Assembly (NCBI GenBank): GCA_024691125.1
Contig: JAILNV010000188.1
Span: 1 to 64,000 of the forward strand
Source of the DNA: Lachnospiraceae bacterium
GTDB lineage: Bacteria; Bacillota; Clostridia; Lachnospirales; Lachnospiraceae
DNA: 64,000 bases
Direction: 5' to 3'
Under the pieces are notes generated by a model. That model had not been told where the DNA came from. It made no database searches and worked only from the letters and a program-made list of their open reading frames with translations. Made by a program: the position numbers and the translations under genes. Below are positions 49,723 through 60,067 of this stretch, in pieces. Position 1 is the stretch's first letter. Every line of letters begins with the position of its first letter.

Positions 49723-51231
49723 CTAATTCTTATATCTTATCTTTGCGATATCCTGAACATACAGCGGATAGAAAGTATAACCCTCGAACTTCTTATTTAT
49801 CGGGACAAATTCAGCCATATCCTGGATATATACATTGGCTGCATCCTCAGACAGCAGGGTCTCCATCTGCTTTATAAGCTCAGTACGTCTGTTATCGTCC
49901 AGTGTTTTACGGGACTCCTCATACAGCTTGTCATATTCCGCATTTGAATAGTTTATGAAATTATTATCTGCCTTTGAATAAAATCGTCCAAGCAGAGCAT
50001 CGGCAGTCAGTGATGATGCATCCACACCAATAACGGTAGATTCATAATTCCGTCCTGTATATACATCTGAAAGCCATGTATTCCACTCGACCTGGTTTAT
50101 CGATGCATTTATACCAACCCTTTTAAGCTGTTCCACGAGAACCTGCGCCGTATCGACATGCGGTGTATAGTTGGACGGAACCGTTATCGTCATGCTGAAC
50201 CCATCCGCATATCCGGCCTCACTCAGCAGTTCCCTTGCTTTGGCTTCATCATGTGGATATTTGTTCTCGAGCTCCGGCATATAATATTTCCCGAAGGACG
50301 GAAACATTGATGAACCTATAGGCGAACCGTGCCCCTCAAAAGCAAGATCGAGTATGGCCTGCTTATCTATTGCATAGCACATTGCCTGTCTTACCCTTGC
50401 ATCATCAAAGGGCTTAACCTTATTATTAAGATAAAGTGCCTGTACAAGGTTCATGCTTCCTTCATGTACATCAAAGTCGTCCCCGATCTGTTTGATCTGA
50501 GCAGCAGAAATATGCATGGTCAGATCGATCGTACCGCCCTTTAAGTCCATAAGCATAGCATCGCCGCTCTCAATCTTGAATTCAAGATTCTTTATGCTTG
50601 CCTTATCTCCCCAGTAATCATCGAAGCTCTCCATTATAATGTTTTCCTGCGGTGAACGCGATATGTATTTATACGGTCCGGTACCTATCGGCGTTGTATC
50701 CGCAGAAGCATTATCCTTGGGGATCACGGAGGCATTAACCGATGCTATATAAGCAGGGAAATCAACATCCGTTTCATTAAGTACTACATCCACTTCGGCA
50801 TCCGATACCACATTAACTTCCTTAATATTGGAAAATGCCGCTATGAGGGATTCCTCTCCCGTCATACCGGCACTTTTTTCTATACTGTACTTTACATCCT
50901 CTGCCGTCACGGGATTTCCGTTATGAAACTTTACTCCGTCCCGGAGCATGAACTTATATGTAAGTCCATCATCCGTAACTTCGTATTCCTTCGCTACAGC
51001 AGGGATAAGATCACCATTCTCATCAGGCTTAAGCAAGCCTTCAAATACGTTGAACAATACCTCTCTGGTTCCTGCCGCAGTTGCTTTGTGTGGGTCAAGA
51101 CTATCTTCAAGATCTTGTGGTATTCCAACAACTATCTTGGAAGAATCTCCTGTCTTTCTGCCTGAGCATCCGCCCAGTGCAATAGTCAGTGTAAGCAACA
51201 CCGAAAGAATTAAAATAAGTCTTTTTCTCAT
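49723..51231 (-). CDS. oppA: Oligopeptide ABC transporter substrate-binding lipoprotein
   Basis: Lipobox LTIALGGCSG; SBP_bac_5 pattern (LRDGVKFHNGNPVTAEDVKYSIE). Confidence 0.93.
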   Translation of the reverse strand: MRKRLILILSVLLTLTIALGGCSGRKTGDSSKIVVGIPQDLEDSLDPHKATAAGTREVLFNVFEGLLKPDENGDLIPAVAKEYEVTDDGLTYKFMLRDGVKFHNGNPVTAEDVKYSIEKSAGMTGEESLIAAFSNIKEVNVVSDAEVDVVLNETDVDFPAYIASVNASVIPKDNASADTTPIGTGPYKYISRSPQENIIMESFDDYWGDKASIKNLEFKIESGDAMLMDLKGGTIDLTMHISAAQIKQIGDDFDVHEGSMNLVQALYLNNKVKPFDDARVRQAMCYAIDKQAILDLAFEGHGSPIGSSMFPSFGKYYMPELENKYPHDEAKARELLSEAGYADGFSMTITVPSNYTPHVDTAQVLVEQLKRVGINASINQVEWNTWLSDVYTGRNYESTVIGVDASSLTADALLGRFYSKADNNFINYSNAEYDKLYEESRKTLDDNRRTELIKQMETLLSEDAANVYIQDMAEFVPINKKFEGYTFYPLYVQDIAKIRYKN

Positions 51232-51373
51232 CGTTGTTATCTCCTCTTCTCAGATAAATATTTAATTGTCACGGAAACTCAAGAACAGTTTCCTGCTACG
51301 TTCATATTGTATACAATGTATAATCCAAAATCAAGGTATTTCGTTAATTATTTAACATTGTACTGAAAGAAAA

Positions 51374-51408
51374 ACAAAAGACCCGAAACAATTACTCGTT
51401 TCAGGTCC
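51374..51408 (-). terminator. nrdR terminator
   Basis: Minus GACCTGAAACGAGTAATTGTTTCGGGTCTTTTGTTTTTC. Confidence 0.8.
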
Positions 51409-51415
51409 TGTATCA

Positions 51416-51883
51416 TCAGTTAAGAACTTTCTTCAGCTCATCCATAAATGTATTTATATCCTTGAATTCGCGGTATACTGAGGCAAATCTTACATAAGCT
51501 ACGGCATCCAGATCCTTAAGCTTGTTCATAACCAGCTCTCCGATGACATCGCTCGGTATCTCCTTATCCTCATAATTAAACACCTCTGTCTCCACCTCAT
51601 CAACCAGCTGTGTTATCGAAGAAGCCGGAACAGGACGTTTATGGCACGCTCTAAGCACACCGGCTTCAATTTTGGTCCTGTCATAGGTCTCCCTGTTGTT
51701 GTCCTTCTTAATAACGATAAGCGGTATGGTCTCGATCTTCTCATAAGTAGTGAAGCGCTTATCACACTCATCACAGACCCTTCTCCTTCTTATCGAATTA
51801 TTGTCCTCGGCAGGACGGCTGTCGATTACCCTTGTGTTCTCATAACCGCAAAACGGACACTTCATATTATATTCCCCTCTCAA
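51416..51883 (-). CDS. nrdR: Transcriptional repressor NrdR
   Basis: MKCPFCGYENTRVIDSRPAEDNNSIRRRRVCDECDKRFTTYE. Confidence 0.97.
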   Translation of the reverse strand: MRGEYNMKCPFCGYENTRVIDSRPAEDNNSIRRRRVCDECDKRFTTYEKIETIPLIVIKKDNNRETYDRTKIEAGVLRACHKRPVPASSITQLVDEVETEVFNYEDKEIPSDVIGELVMNKLKDLDAVAYVRFASVYREFKDINTFMDELKKVLN

Positions 51884-52008
51884 ATTAAATGTGATAGATT
51901 ATATTGATGCCACCCTCAGACATCACACTAAATATACCGTATCACAAATAATTATGTCAACCCCAAAACCGCCAAATAAAGAAAGAAATATTTCCGTAAC
52001 AACTTCGG

Positions 52009-52287
52009 TCATACCGGTGTATATTCAGTTTGTTTTTCATTTAAATATTTAATAATATCCTCATAACCTTCCTGTGAAAATGCAAAGAGCTGAACTGTTA
52101 TCTTATCAGGATCCGTTGCCTCATAACACAGCGGTTCCGGCCATGTATCAACGCGGAATTTATCTGTATCATCCTCATTCTCGGCCGACACTTTGATTAT
52201 CCTGTATCTCATCCCTTTAAGGCTTCCCGTGAACGGTTTACCCTTCTTGTAATGATTAAAAGTCAGTATGGTATGATGATCTATCAT
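52009..52287 (-). CDS. Small conserved-looking hypothetical protein
   Basis: 92 aa complete ORF with an RBS-like AAGGAGAAG upstream; no recognised domain. Confidence 0.6.
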   Translation of the reverse strand: MIDHHTILTFNHYKKGKPFTGSLKGMRYRIIKVSAENEDDTDKFRVDTWPEPLCYEATDPDKITVQLFAFSQEGYEDIIKYLNEKQTEYTPV

Positions 52288-52323
52288 ATTATCTTCTCCT
52301 TGGTTTTATGTCAGGATACAATA

Positions 52324-52354
52324 AGACCGGACAGAAATACTATCCGGTCTTTAG
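52324..52354 (-). terminator. Terminator downstream of ftsZ
   Basis: Minus AAAGACCGGATAGTATTTCTGTCCGGTCTTATT stem-loop. Confidence 0.7.
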
Positions 52355-52388
52355 CTTCATTTTATCCGGTCTTCACGACCTTCTTATC

Positions 52389-53864
52389 TTATTTTTTTAA
52401 AAAATCAGGTATCTTTATCTGTCTTGATTCAACCCTGCTTGTAAGCGGCGACACACCTCTCAGACCTCCGCCGAAGGTTGAAGGCTCGGGAGTAGGACCG
52501 GTATTCTGGTTAACACCCGGAATCGGCTGAACCGATATATTGCCGGTATGTCCCGGAACACCCTGATTGATGTTCATCTGTGTGTTCTGGAAGCTATACG
52601 GCTGTTGAGGAAGCTGACCGGTAAACTGCGAGGCGTTCATACCCATGGTATTCTGTGTAACACCCATTCCACCGTTTATCGGAGATGTCATTCCGCCAAC
52701 CTGCTGATTTATCACACCCGTATTCATCGGAGATGTCATGCCCGGGTTGGCCTGCATCGGCTGTACCTGCTGGCCCATAGTGTTATTCTGCATTCCAAGT
52801 CCCGGATTGGCTGATGCAAACTGCCTTTGCTGGTATGCCTTGGAACCTGTGAAATTCCTCATTCCACCTGATGCCAGCTGCCCTATTCCGGCTGCACCCT
52901 GCTTGGGAATCCTGTTCTCATCAATACCTGTGGCAATAACGGTCACCGCACACGAATCCGGATCACGATCATCGTAGGTAGCACCGAATATAACATTTAC
53001 ATCATCGCCTGTAAGATCGCTTACAAACGATACAGCATCATTGGCATCAAGAAGAGTTATATCACCTGAAACATTTACGATAACATGGCTTGCACCCTGT
53101 ATCGTAGTCTCAAGCAACGGGCTGTTAACGGCCTGTTTAACCGCTTCAATCGCCTTGTCATCACCCTTTGCCGCACCGATACCGATATGTGCTATTCCTT
53201 TATTCTCCATTACTGTCTTGACATCTGCAAAGTCAAGATTGATCAGTGAAGGAACATTTATAAGATCCGTGATACCTCTTACCGACTGCTGCAATACCTC
53301 GTCAGCGAGCTTGAGAGCTTCGGGCATCGTCGTTCTTCTGTCAACAAGTTCAAGAAGTTTATCATTGGGAATTACGATAAGCGTATCTACGTTCTGCTTA
53401 AGCTTCTCGATTCCTCCAAGCGCATTCTGCATACGCGTTCTGGCTTCAAATCTGAACGGTTTGGTTACAACTCCGACTGTAAGGGCACCCTGCTCTTTTG
53501 CCAGTCTTGCAATTACCGGAGCGGCACCTGTTCCTGTACCGCCACCCATTCCGCAGGTAACAAACACCATATGTGCACCACGGATAGCATTTGCTATATC
53601 CTCTGCGCTCTCCTCTGCGGCCTTTTCTCCTATCTCAGGCTGCGCACCGCATCCAAGACCTTGTGTAAGCTTATCGCCTATCTGCAGAAGTCTGGGTGAT
53701 TTACAAAGCTGAAGCGCCTGTTTATCTGTATTCACTCCAAGGAACTCAACACCTACTATCTGTTCCTCGACCATTCTGTTTACTGCATTATTACCTGCAC
53801 CGCCTACACCAACGACCAATATCTTGGCTGCGGAATCCATTATATCAGTTTTAATTTCCAGCAA
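52389..53864 (-). CDS. ftsZ: Cell division protein FtsZ
   Basis: [30 protein letters not shown]; conserved C-terminal peptide IKIPDFLKK. Confidence 0.98.
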   Translation of the reverse strand: MLEIKTDIMDSAAKILVVGVGGAGNNAVNRMVEEQIVGVEFLGVNTDKQALQLCKSPRLLQIGDKLTQGLGCGAQPEIGEKAAEESAEDIANAIRGAHMVFVTCGMGGGTGTGAAPVIARLAKEQGALTVGVVTKPFRFEARTRMQNALGGIEKLKQNVDTLIVIPNDKLLELVDRRTTMPEALKLADEVLQQSVRGITDLINVPSLINLDFADVKTVMENKGIAHIGIGAAKGDDKAIEAVKQAVNSPLLETTIQGASHVIVNVSGDITLLDANDAVSFVSDLTGDDVNVIFGATYDDRDPDSCAVTVIATGIDENRIPKQGAAGIGQLASGGMRNFTGSKAYQQRQFASANPGLGMQNNTMGQQVQPMQANPGMTSPMNTGVINQQVGGMTSPINGGMGVTQNTMGMNASQFTGQLPQQPYSFQNTQMNINQGVPGHTGNISVQPIPGVNQNTGPTPEPSTFGGGLRGVSPLTSRVESRQIKIPDFLKK

Positions 53865-53971
53865 GATGTTGCCCCTCCCTTTTTATAGATTGCTCCACAC
53901 TCATCTACAATAATATAATTATTTTTATAAATTATCAATAGTTTTTTTCGTGCAATTGCGTATTTTCGGGA

Positions 53972-54745
53972 TTAATCTCTTGAAAAAGTAAATTTATCTC
54001 CCTCACCTTCATAGTTTTCCATATGAAGCACTCCCGAATGTCCCTCAAGCTCAGGGAGAATAAATCTGAGTTTGTTGATTTTTTCGTCTATAAAATCACT
54101 CGTTCCGAGGAACACACGAACATGCCCAAAGTACAGGGTTATATTGTAATTATTGTCAAAATATATCTTATCGGTTTCGATCATGTACTTTGTCAGGAGC
54201 TGCGTTATGTTCAGAATAAGCTTAAAAACATCATCTTTTTCAACCGGAAGCTTCTCATGAAGCGTAATATAGTCAAAATCAAGACCGGTAACAAAGGGAA
54301 GGCCTTCTATCTGTTGAGTTGAACTCTCGACCACTATACCGTCCTTATCAAAATACAGATAATGCCCGAGGTACTCTACATAACCCGCAACGGCTTTTTC
54401 ATAAACCCGTATCTTAACCTCCGTAGGCGACAGAAGTTCAACATCCATCTTTTCAACAAACGGCACATCCTCCACTCCGAAGAACCTGCATTTTATATAC
54501 AGGTATATCGAATTATGTCCATACCGGCCGTTAAGAACATGATCTTCTATTTCATCGGCGCTGTAATGCTCGTTTCCCGTTATATCAACAGAAGTGATCG
54601 TAAATTCGGATTTGATAACAAGTATTGCTATACAGAGCAGAATAAAGGCCACGAAAAAGCCAATCAGGATACCGGGACCTCTCCTCTTATGTGTTCCTTC
54701 AACGCCTCCCGGATTCCTTGAATAATCCAATGCCATACTAATCAC
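53972..54745 (-). CDS. ftsQ: Cell division protein FtsQ/DivIB
   Basis: Single TM and POTRA-like region (FTITSVDITGNEHYSADEIEDHVL), dcw position. Confidence 0.88.
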   Translation of the reverse strand: MISMALDYSRNPGGVEGTHKRRGPGILIGFFVAFILLCIAILVIKSEFTITSVDITGNEHYSADEIEDHVLNGRYGHNSIYLYIKCRFFGVEDVPFVEKMDVELLSPTEVKIRVYEKAVAGYVEYLGHYLYFDKDGIVVESSTQQIEGLPFVTGLDFDYITLHEKLPVEKDDVFKLILNITQLLTKYMIETDKIYFDNNYNITLYFGHVRVFLGTSDFIDEKINKLRFILPELEGHSGVLHMENYEGEGDKFTFSRD

Positions 54746-55904
54746 CTGAATTCCGAAGTCTTATCCTTCGGGCCACACTGAATACCAGGCCTATCTCAAT
54801 AAGCAGGAAGACCACCGCCGAGCCGCCGTAGCTGATGAACGGAAGCGTAATACCCGTATTGGGTATCAGGTTGGTAACGACTGCAACATTAAGAATTACC
54901 TGGAGCGATATATGAGCCATAACTCCCACAACCAGCAGTGCCCCATACATATCCACCGCATTATTGGCAACGACAAGGAAACGCCATATTAGGAGAAGGA
55001 ACATAAGCAGAACCGCGCCGGCTCCGAAAAGCCCCAGCTCTTCACAGATTATCGAAAACACCATATCATTCTGCGCTTCAGGTACGAAGCCCAGCTTCTG
55101 CATACTCTGCCCCAATCCTTTGCCGAATATCTCTCCGGAGCCTATCGCGTACAAAGCCTGCAGAGTCTGAAATCCTGTGGTACCTGCGAAAGCTTCCGGA
55201 TTAAGCCATGCCTCAATTCGTCCGAAGCGGTATGACTGTTCACTTGTAAGAACGCCTTTCTTTACCAAAAGAACAAATATCGATGCAACACCTACTCCGG
55301 CCGCACCCAGAAGAAAGTACTCTTTATAATTGGGTGTAGCCACGAAAACCATCATAAAGATTATTCCAAAGATTATTATGGCTGTGCTCAGATTGTCAGT
55401 GATCGTCAGAACCAGAACCGAGATCGGCACACCCAGCAGCAATGTCCGGAGCACGCCCTTTAGTGTCTGGATATTCTTACCCATCTTACACACATGAGCT
55501 GCAAAGAATATGATCATTCCGACCTTCGCAACCTCTGCCGGCTGAAGTGATATACCCACATTAAGCCACCTTCTTGCGCCGTTAACCTCATATCCGAGAG
55601 GAGTAAGCACCAAAAGGATCAAAATGACCGATACGGCATAGGCGGGAATGGCCAGCTTCTGCCATATATGATAATCAAGGAACATAACGACAAACATCAT
55701 GATAATGCCGAACAGAGTTGCCTGAGCCTGCTTTCTGAAATAGTACCCCGGCTCACCGAAATCCAGCATTGCCTCATATGAGCTTACACTATACAGCGTA
55801 ACAAGGCCGAAACAAAGCAGAAAGATCACTATAAACAGCATCGAGTAATCAAAGAAGGCCTTATCCCTATTATTCTTTTTATGTCCTCCCCTTCTGTTAC
55901 TCAT
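54738..55904 (-). CDS. ftsW: FtsW/RodA/SpoVE family peptidoglycan glycosyltransferase
   Basis: GARRWLNVGISLQPAEVAKVGMIIFFA, GLGQSMQKLGFVPEAQNDMVFSIICEELG, LPFISYGGSAVVFLLIEIGLVFSV. Confidence 0.95.
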   Translation of the reverse strand: MSNRRGGHKKNNRDKAFFDYSMLFIVIFLLCFGLVTLYSVSSYEAMLDFGEPGYYFRKQAQATLFGIIMMFVVMFLDYHIWQKLAIPAYAVSVILILLVLTPLGYEVNGARRWLNVGISLQPAEVAKVGMIIFFAAHVCKMGKNIQTLKGVLRTLLLGVPISVLVLTITDNLSTAIIIFGIIFMMVFVATPNYKEYFLLGAAGVGVASIFVLLVKKGVLTSEQSYRFGRIEAWLNPEAFAGTTGFQTLQALYAIGSGEIFGKGLGQSMQKLGFVPEAQNDMVFSIICEELGLFGAGAVLLMFLLLIWRFLVVANNAVDMYGALLVVGVMAHISLQVILNVAVVTNLIPNTGITLPFISYGGSAVVFLLIEIGLVFSVARRIRLRNSGD

Positions 55905-55987
55905 CCGATCCCAATATACTCCCTGACCACAGATACAAATCGTATGATTCTGCCTTCAAAACTTCATTACGGCAGAATCCTTCCTGC

Positions 55988-56944
55988 TTACAGCGCCAAA
56001 AAACCCACTGCGCATAACATTATGGTAATTATGGTAAATACAGCCACTACTTTCGTCTCAGACCAACCACACAATTCAAAATGGTGATGGATCGGTGCCA
56101 TCTTAAACACCCTTTTCCCACCGGATATCTTAAAATATCCGATCTGGATCATAACAGACAGAACCTCGGCAAAATATATGAATGCAACAATCAGTATAAA
56201 TATCGGCATCTGCAACATGTATGCCATCGCGACCACAAATCCGCCCAAGGCAAGCGATCCCGTATCTCCCATGAAAACACTTGCCGGATGTACGTTAAAC
56301 AACAGGAAGCCCAGAAGCGCTCCCACAAGTGCCAGGGCGCATACGGAAACACCTTTTCCCGCTATCATTGCGGCAACACCGAAAAAAGCAGCTATCGCGC
56401 AGGTTACAGAAGATGCCAGTCCGTCAAGCCCGTCCGTAAAATTGGCACCGTTTACGGTTCCGAGAACCGCAACGAACAGAAGAGGCAGCGAAACCCAGCC
56501 GATACTCACTGTCTTTCCGCCTGTAAAAGGCAGGATTATATCAAGGCTGACGCCGGCTATCCTTATCATATAAAAGGCAAATACAGCTGTTACCACAAAC
56601 TGAAGAGACAGCTTCTGCGGAGCGGTAAGCCCCATGGATCTTTTCAGCACAACCTTTATATAGTCATCAATAAAACCGACAAGCCCGAAACCCACTGTCA
56701 TCAGAAGCACCGGAATGATCTCAGGATACTTCCCAACGTATATAAGCGATGTAATAAGAGTTCCGGCTATTATCATAACGCCTCCCATTGTAGGAGTTCC
56801 GGTCTTCTTAAGATGGCTCTCGGGACCATCATCCCTAACGGTCTGCCCCACCTTCAGTTTCTTTAAATACGGTATCACAAACGGCCCCATGGCAGCTGTT
56901 ACCGCAAATGCTATTATCACAGACCACAGCACTGTCAAATCCAT
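55988..56944 (-). CDS. mraY: Phospho-N-acetylmuramoyl-pentapeptide-transferase
   Basis: GTPTMGGVMII, GANFTDGLDGLASS, FMGDTGSLALGG, FKMAPIHHHFELCGWSETKVV. Confidence 0.97.
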   Translation of the reverse strand: MDLTVLWSVIIAFAVTAAMGPFVIPYLKKLKVGQTVRDDGPESHLKKTGTPTMGGVMIIAGTLITSLIYVGKYPEIIPVLLMTVGFGLVGFIDDYIKVVLKRSMGLTAPQKLSLQFVVTAVFAFYMIRIAGVSLDIILPFTGGKTVSIGWVSLPLLFVAVLGTVNGANFTDGLDGLASSVTCAIAAFFGVAAMIAGKGVSVCALALVGALLGFLLFNVHPASVFMGDTGSLALGGFVVAMAYMLQMPIFILIVAFIYFAEVLSVMIQIGYFKISGGKRVFKMAPIHHHFELCGWSETKVVAVFTIITIMLCAVGFLAL

Positions 56945-57069
56945 ACACTACCCTTTCTTATCCCTCTGTTCCTTCATAAAACGGTACGACTCAGCCTATC
57001 CTGTACATGGCTGATTGCAAGCACACAAATTACAGTATATATCATTCTGTCTATTTTTCAACAATTACT

Positions 57070-59508
57070 TTACTCAAGATCGGATATATTGGCATCCATA
57101 GGCTGTCCTGTCTCCGGATCAAGTATCGCACCCGTTACAGGATCAATAGGATATCCGGTTTCAGGATCGAGTACGACCTCCTTCTCTTCCTTCTGCTCTT
57201 CCTCTTCGAATATGATTACGGAATCATTGACTACCCCTGTATTTTCCGGGTCCTGTCCTTCTTCGACCGCATTTTCGGATACTATACCGTTTTCACTCAA
57301 TGACTCATCGGATGACTGTGCGAAGGTAAGCTGGGCTTCACTGAGTGCGGCCTTCTCCTCTTCTGTCAGTTCCTCGGTCATGAACACGTGCATATATGGC
57401 AGCACTTCCGTCAGAATGTCCTTCGTCAATATTGTCGCATATCTCGCAGATGCCTGTGACGGAACATTCGGCTCATCTATAACTGTATATATGACTATCT
57501 GCGGATCATCCGCAGGAGCAAATCCCATAAACGAAACAACATAATTACCGCGCTTTCTGGGATATTTCTCGGCTGTACCCGTCTTGCCTCCTATACGATA
57601 GCCTGCGGGACGAGCTGATTTACCGGTTCCTTTGGATACAACATTGTTGCACAGCTCAACTATCCTGGCCGAGGTTTCTTCCGACACCGTCTGCTTAAGC
57701 ACCCTCGGCTCTATCGTTTTGATGGTTGCGCCGTCATCATTTATTATCTTTGTAACCACATGAGGCTGATAATAATATCCCCCGTTGATGAGCGAGCAGA
57801 AGCCCGTAACCATCTGGATCATTGTTACATTAAAGCCCTGCCCGAACGAACTTATCGCAAGATCGGACGGTACCATGGTCTCAGGATCGAATACAAGCGA
57901 ATTCGTCATCGCCTCACCGGTAAGATCAATATTTGTCTTAAGGCCGAAATTATACAGCCTGTTATACTTCATGAATATGGTCTTTCCCATTTTAGCACCG
58001 ATATCCATAAACGCCACATTACAGGACTGTTCGAGTGCGCCCGAGAAGTCAAGGATACCGTGTCCGAGCCTGTTATTGCAGTGGATCTGATGTCCGCCGA
58101 CCTCCTTCACACCCTGACAGTTAAAGGATTCGTTTCCCGTAAGTACTCCTTCTTCAAGACCTGCCGCCATGGTGAACGGCTTGTAGGTGGAACCCGGCTC
58201 ATATGTCTGGTTTATGCAGAAGTTCTTCCAGAGAGCATTAAGCGCTTCCATTTTGGCTTCTTCATAAGCCTCTTCATAAGTCTTGGGACCGCTTGGCTCA
58301 GGCTGCGTATCTTCAGTCTCCTCCTCACCGGGCTCTCCCGGGTCAAGTGCTTTTGCAGAACCCCTATCTCGTATTCCCGCAGGTGCTGTTACGCTTCCCC
58401 TTCCGTCAGCCTCTTCCTCACTCTCTTCAATATTTATGTCAACCTCGGATGTACCTTCCTCTCCTTCTTCCGAAGCTTCCTCTCCATTCTCTTCGTTATC
58501 GGACTTTTCCTCACCGTCTTCCCCCGAAATGTTCACCACGCCCTGTGTTGAGTATTCCTCCTCATCAACAACGACCGTAAGTCCATCCGTGTTTCTAGGA
58601 TCATTAAGGTCGTATACGGGGTAGCTGGCCATCGCAAGTATCTCACCGGAATCCGGCTTCATTATAATGACTGCCGTATTTTTCGATCCGTTTCCCTCCC
58701 TGTATTCATTCTCATGCTCCTTATTGAACGCAAGGATATGCTTCTCTACAATACTCTGGATATTTACATCAAGACTTGTGATAAGAGTCTTGCCGTTATC
58801 GGCAGGCTTTATCGTCCTTTCAAGATTCTCATCATCGTTAAGATAACCGTATTCACGCCCCGGAATACCGTTAAGAGTAGAATTATAGAATTCCTCGAGA
58901 CCATATGCCCCTTCATTGTCACCCTGAACAAAGCCTATCACATCACAGGCAAGCGATCCGTACGGATATGTCCTCTGATATGTGTTTTCCAGCCATACGC
59001 CCTTTATATTGGGATTCTGGGCTCTGTTGTTAAGCTTGTCCATAAGCTCGCTCACAACATCATAAGGCTGTTTCTTGGCAATGATCCTGTATTGCGAAGT
59101 CGGGTTTGCCGCAATATATTTCTTAAGATCCTCTCTGGTATACGAAAAATCAATTTCCGAATTGTACAGGGCATCAAGGGTAGGTTCTATAAACTGCCCC
59201 TCCTTACCGTTGAGAGTCTTTGCATCGATACAGACATTATACACCTTCTGGCTGACTGCTATCTTAGTTCCGTTGCAGTCAAGGATTTCACCTCTCTTGG
59301 CCGGGAGAGCCTTGCTGTCATACTCTTGCTGTGACAGCACCTGTTTCTTGTATTCCTCTCCGTTATCACGGTTTATCGCATACAGCTTTACCGAAAGCGC
59401 ACCGAAAGCTGCCACAATAAGAAGGAAGAGTACAGTAAGCTTCTTTTGCATCTTCCCTGTAAATCGCTGGGTTTTGTTGTTTTTCCTTCTTCGTGCCAAA
59501 ACGCTCAC
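57070..59508 (-). CDS. Class B penicillin-binding protein (PBP2/SpoVD family) with acidic insertion and repeat tail
   Basis: PBP dimer domain; STYK active site (EPGSTYKPFTMAAGLEEG); SCNVAFMD; GGKTGTAEKY; start may be GTG at 59508 or TTG at ~59496. Confidence 0.93.
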   Translation of the reverse strand: MSVLARRRKNNKTQRFTGKMQKKLTVLFLLIVAAFGALSVKLYAINRDNGEEYKKQVLSQQEYDSKALPAKRGEILDCNGTKIAVSQKVYNVCIDAKTLNGKEGQFIEPTLDALYNSEIDFSYTREDLKKYIAANPTSQYRIIAKKQPYDVVSELMDKLNNRAQNPNIKGVWLENTYQRTYPYGSLACDVIGFVQGDNEGAYGLEEFYNSTLNGIPGREYGYLNDDENLERTIKPADNGKTLITSLDVNIQSIVEKHILAFNKEHENEYREGNGSKNTAVIIMKPDSGEILAMASYPVYDLNDPRNTDGLTVVVDEEEYSTQGVVNISGEDGEEKSDNEENGEEASEEGEEGTSEVDINIEESEEEADGRGSVTAPAGIRDRGSAKALDPGEPGEEETEDTQPEPSGPKTYEEAYEEAKMEALNALWKNFCINQTYEPGSTYKPFTMAAGLEEGVLTGNESFNCQGVKEVGGHQIHCNNRLGHGILDFSGALEQSCNVAFMDIGAKMGKTIFMKYNRLYNFGLKTNIDLTGEAMTNSLVFDPETMVPSDLAISSFGQGFNVTMIQMVTGFCSLINGGYYYQPHVVTKIINDDGATIKTIEPRVLKQTVSEETSARIVELCNNVVSKGTGKSARPAGYRIGGKTGTAEKYPRKRGNYVVSFMGFAPADDPQIVIYTVIDEPNVPSQASARYATILTKDILTEVLPYMHVFMTEELTEEEKAALSEAQLTFAQSSDESLSENGIVSENAVEEGQDPENTGVVNDSVIIFEEEEQKEEKEVVLDPETGYPIDPVTGAILDPETGQPMDANISDLE
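58240..58587 (-). other. Acidic Ser/Glu/Gly-rich insertion in the PBP transpeptidase domain
   Basis: About residues 308-423, between LAMASYPVYDLNDPRN and NQTYEPGSTYK. Confidence 0.8.
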
Positions 59509-59513
59509 CCTTT

Positions 59514-59545
59514 TACATAAAAACTGCCCGTGGTATCCGGGCAGT
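59514..59545 (-). terminator. Terminator-like hairpin between ftsL and the PBP gene
   Basis: Minus CTGCCCG-GATACCA-CGGGCAG-TTTTTATG, directly upstream of PBP start. Confidence 0.75.
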
Positions 59546-59597
59546 AAATCAACATCTTGTAGTTAACATGAAACCAATATACATTATCTTACATTTC

Positions 59598-60062
59598 TCA
59601 CTCTATGTCAACCAGTTGCCTGACATAATCAGTGTCTTCACACTCATAAGCGATTATCTGATCAGAATGCGCATACTGCATACCCAGCTCATTCATCGCC
59701 CTGTATTTTACCTCCTCAAGATCAACCGCTCCCGTAATACGGTTCTCCGTATCGTCATTTTCAGCCTTCATCTCATTAAGCTGCGCCTCAAGCTTAGCCA
59801 GTTCCTTAACCTTGCTTGTCACATCTGACCGAAGCATAAGATACTGTATACATACAATAACCGTAAGTACCATGGCAAGTGTAAGAAATACTACATACCC
59901 GGGATTCATATGCTTTGCACGTTCCCTGTTCCTTCTTGTCTGATGGCTTAACCTTATCCCTGTATATGAACTTGTATCCAGCTCCCTTAATTCCCTGGCT
60001 GTATTTCCGTATATTGCTTCAGCAGTTAAAGTACCCCTTGATGCGTTAGCCCTTGCCGCCAT
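59598..60062 (-). CDS. ftsL: FtsL-like cell division protein
   Basis: Small single-TM coiled-coil protein (YVVFLTLAMVLTVIVCIQYLMLRSDVTSKVKELAKLEAQLNEMKAEN) between rsmH and pbp. Confidence 0.85.
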   Translation of the reverse strand: MAARANASRGTLTAEAIYGNTARELRELDTSSYTGIRLSHQTRRNRERAKHMNPGYVVFLTLAMVLTVIVCIQYLMLRSDVTSKVKELAKLEAQLNEMKAENDDTENRITGAVDLEEVKYRAMNELGMQYAHSDQIIAYECEDTDYVRQLVDIE

Positions 60063-60067
60063 TATTC

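Noticed and set aside
52324-52385. Three tatccggtc-type copies after ftsZ as a possible riboswitch
   Set aside because: Best explained as one terminator with an extra partial repeat; located downstream of ftsZ, not in a leader.
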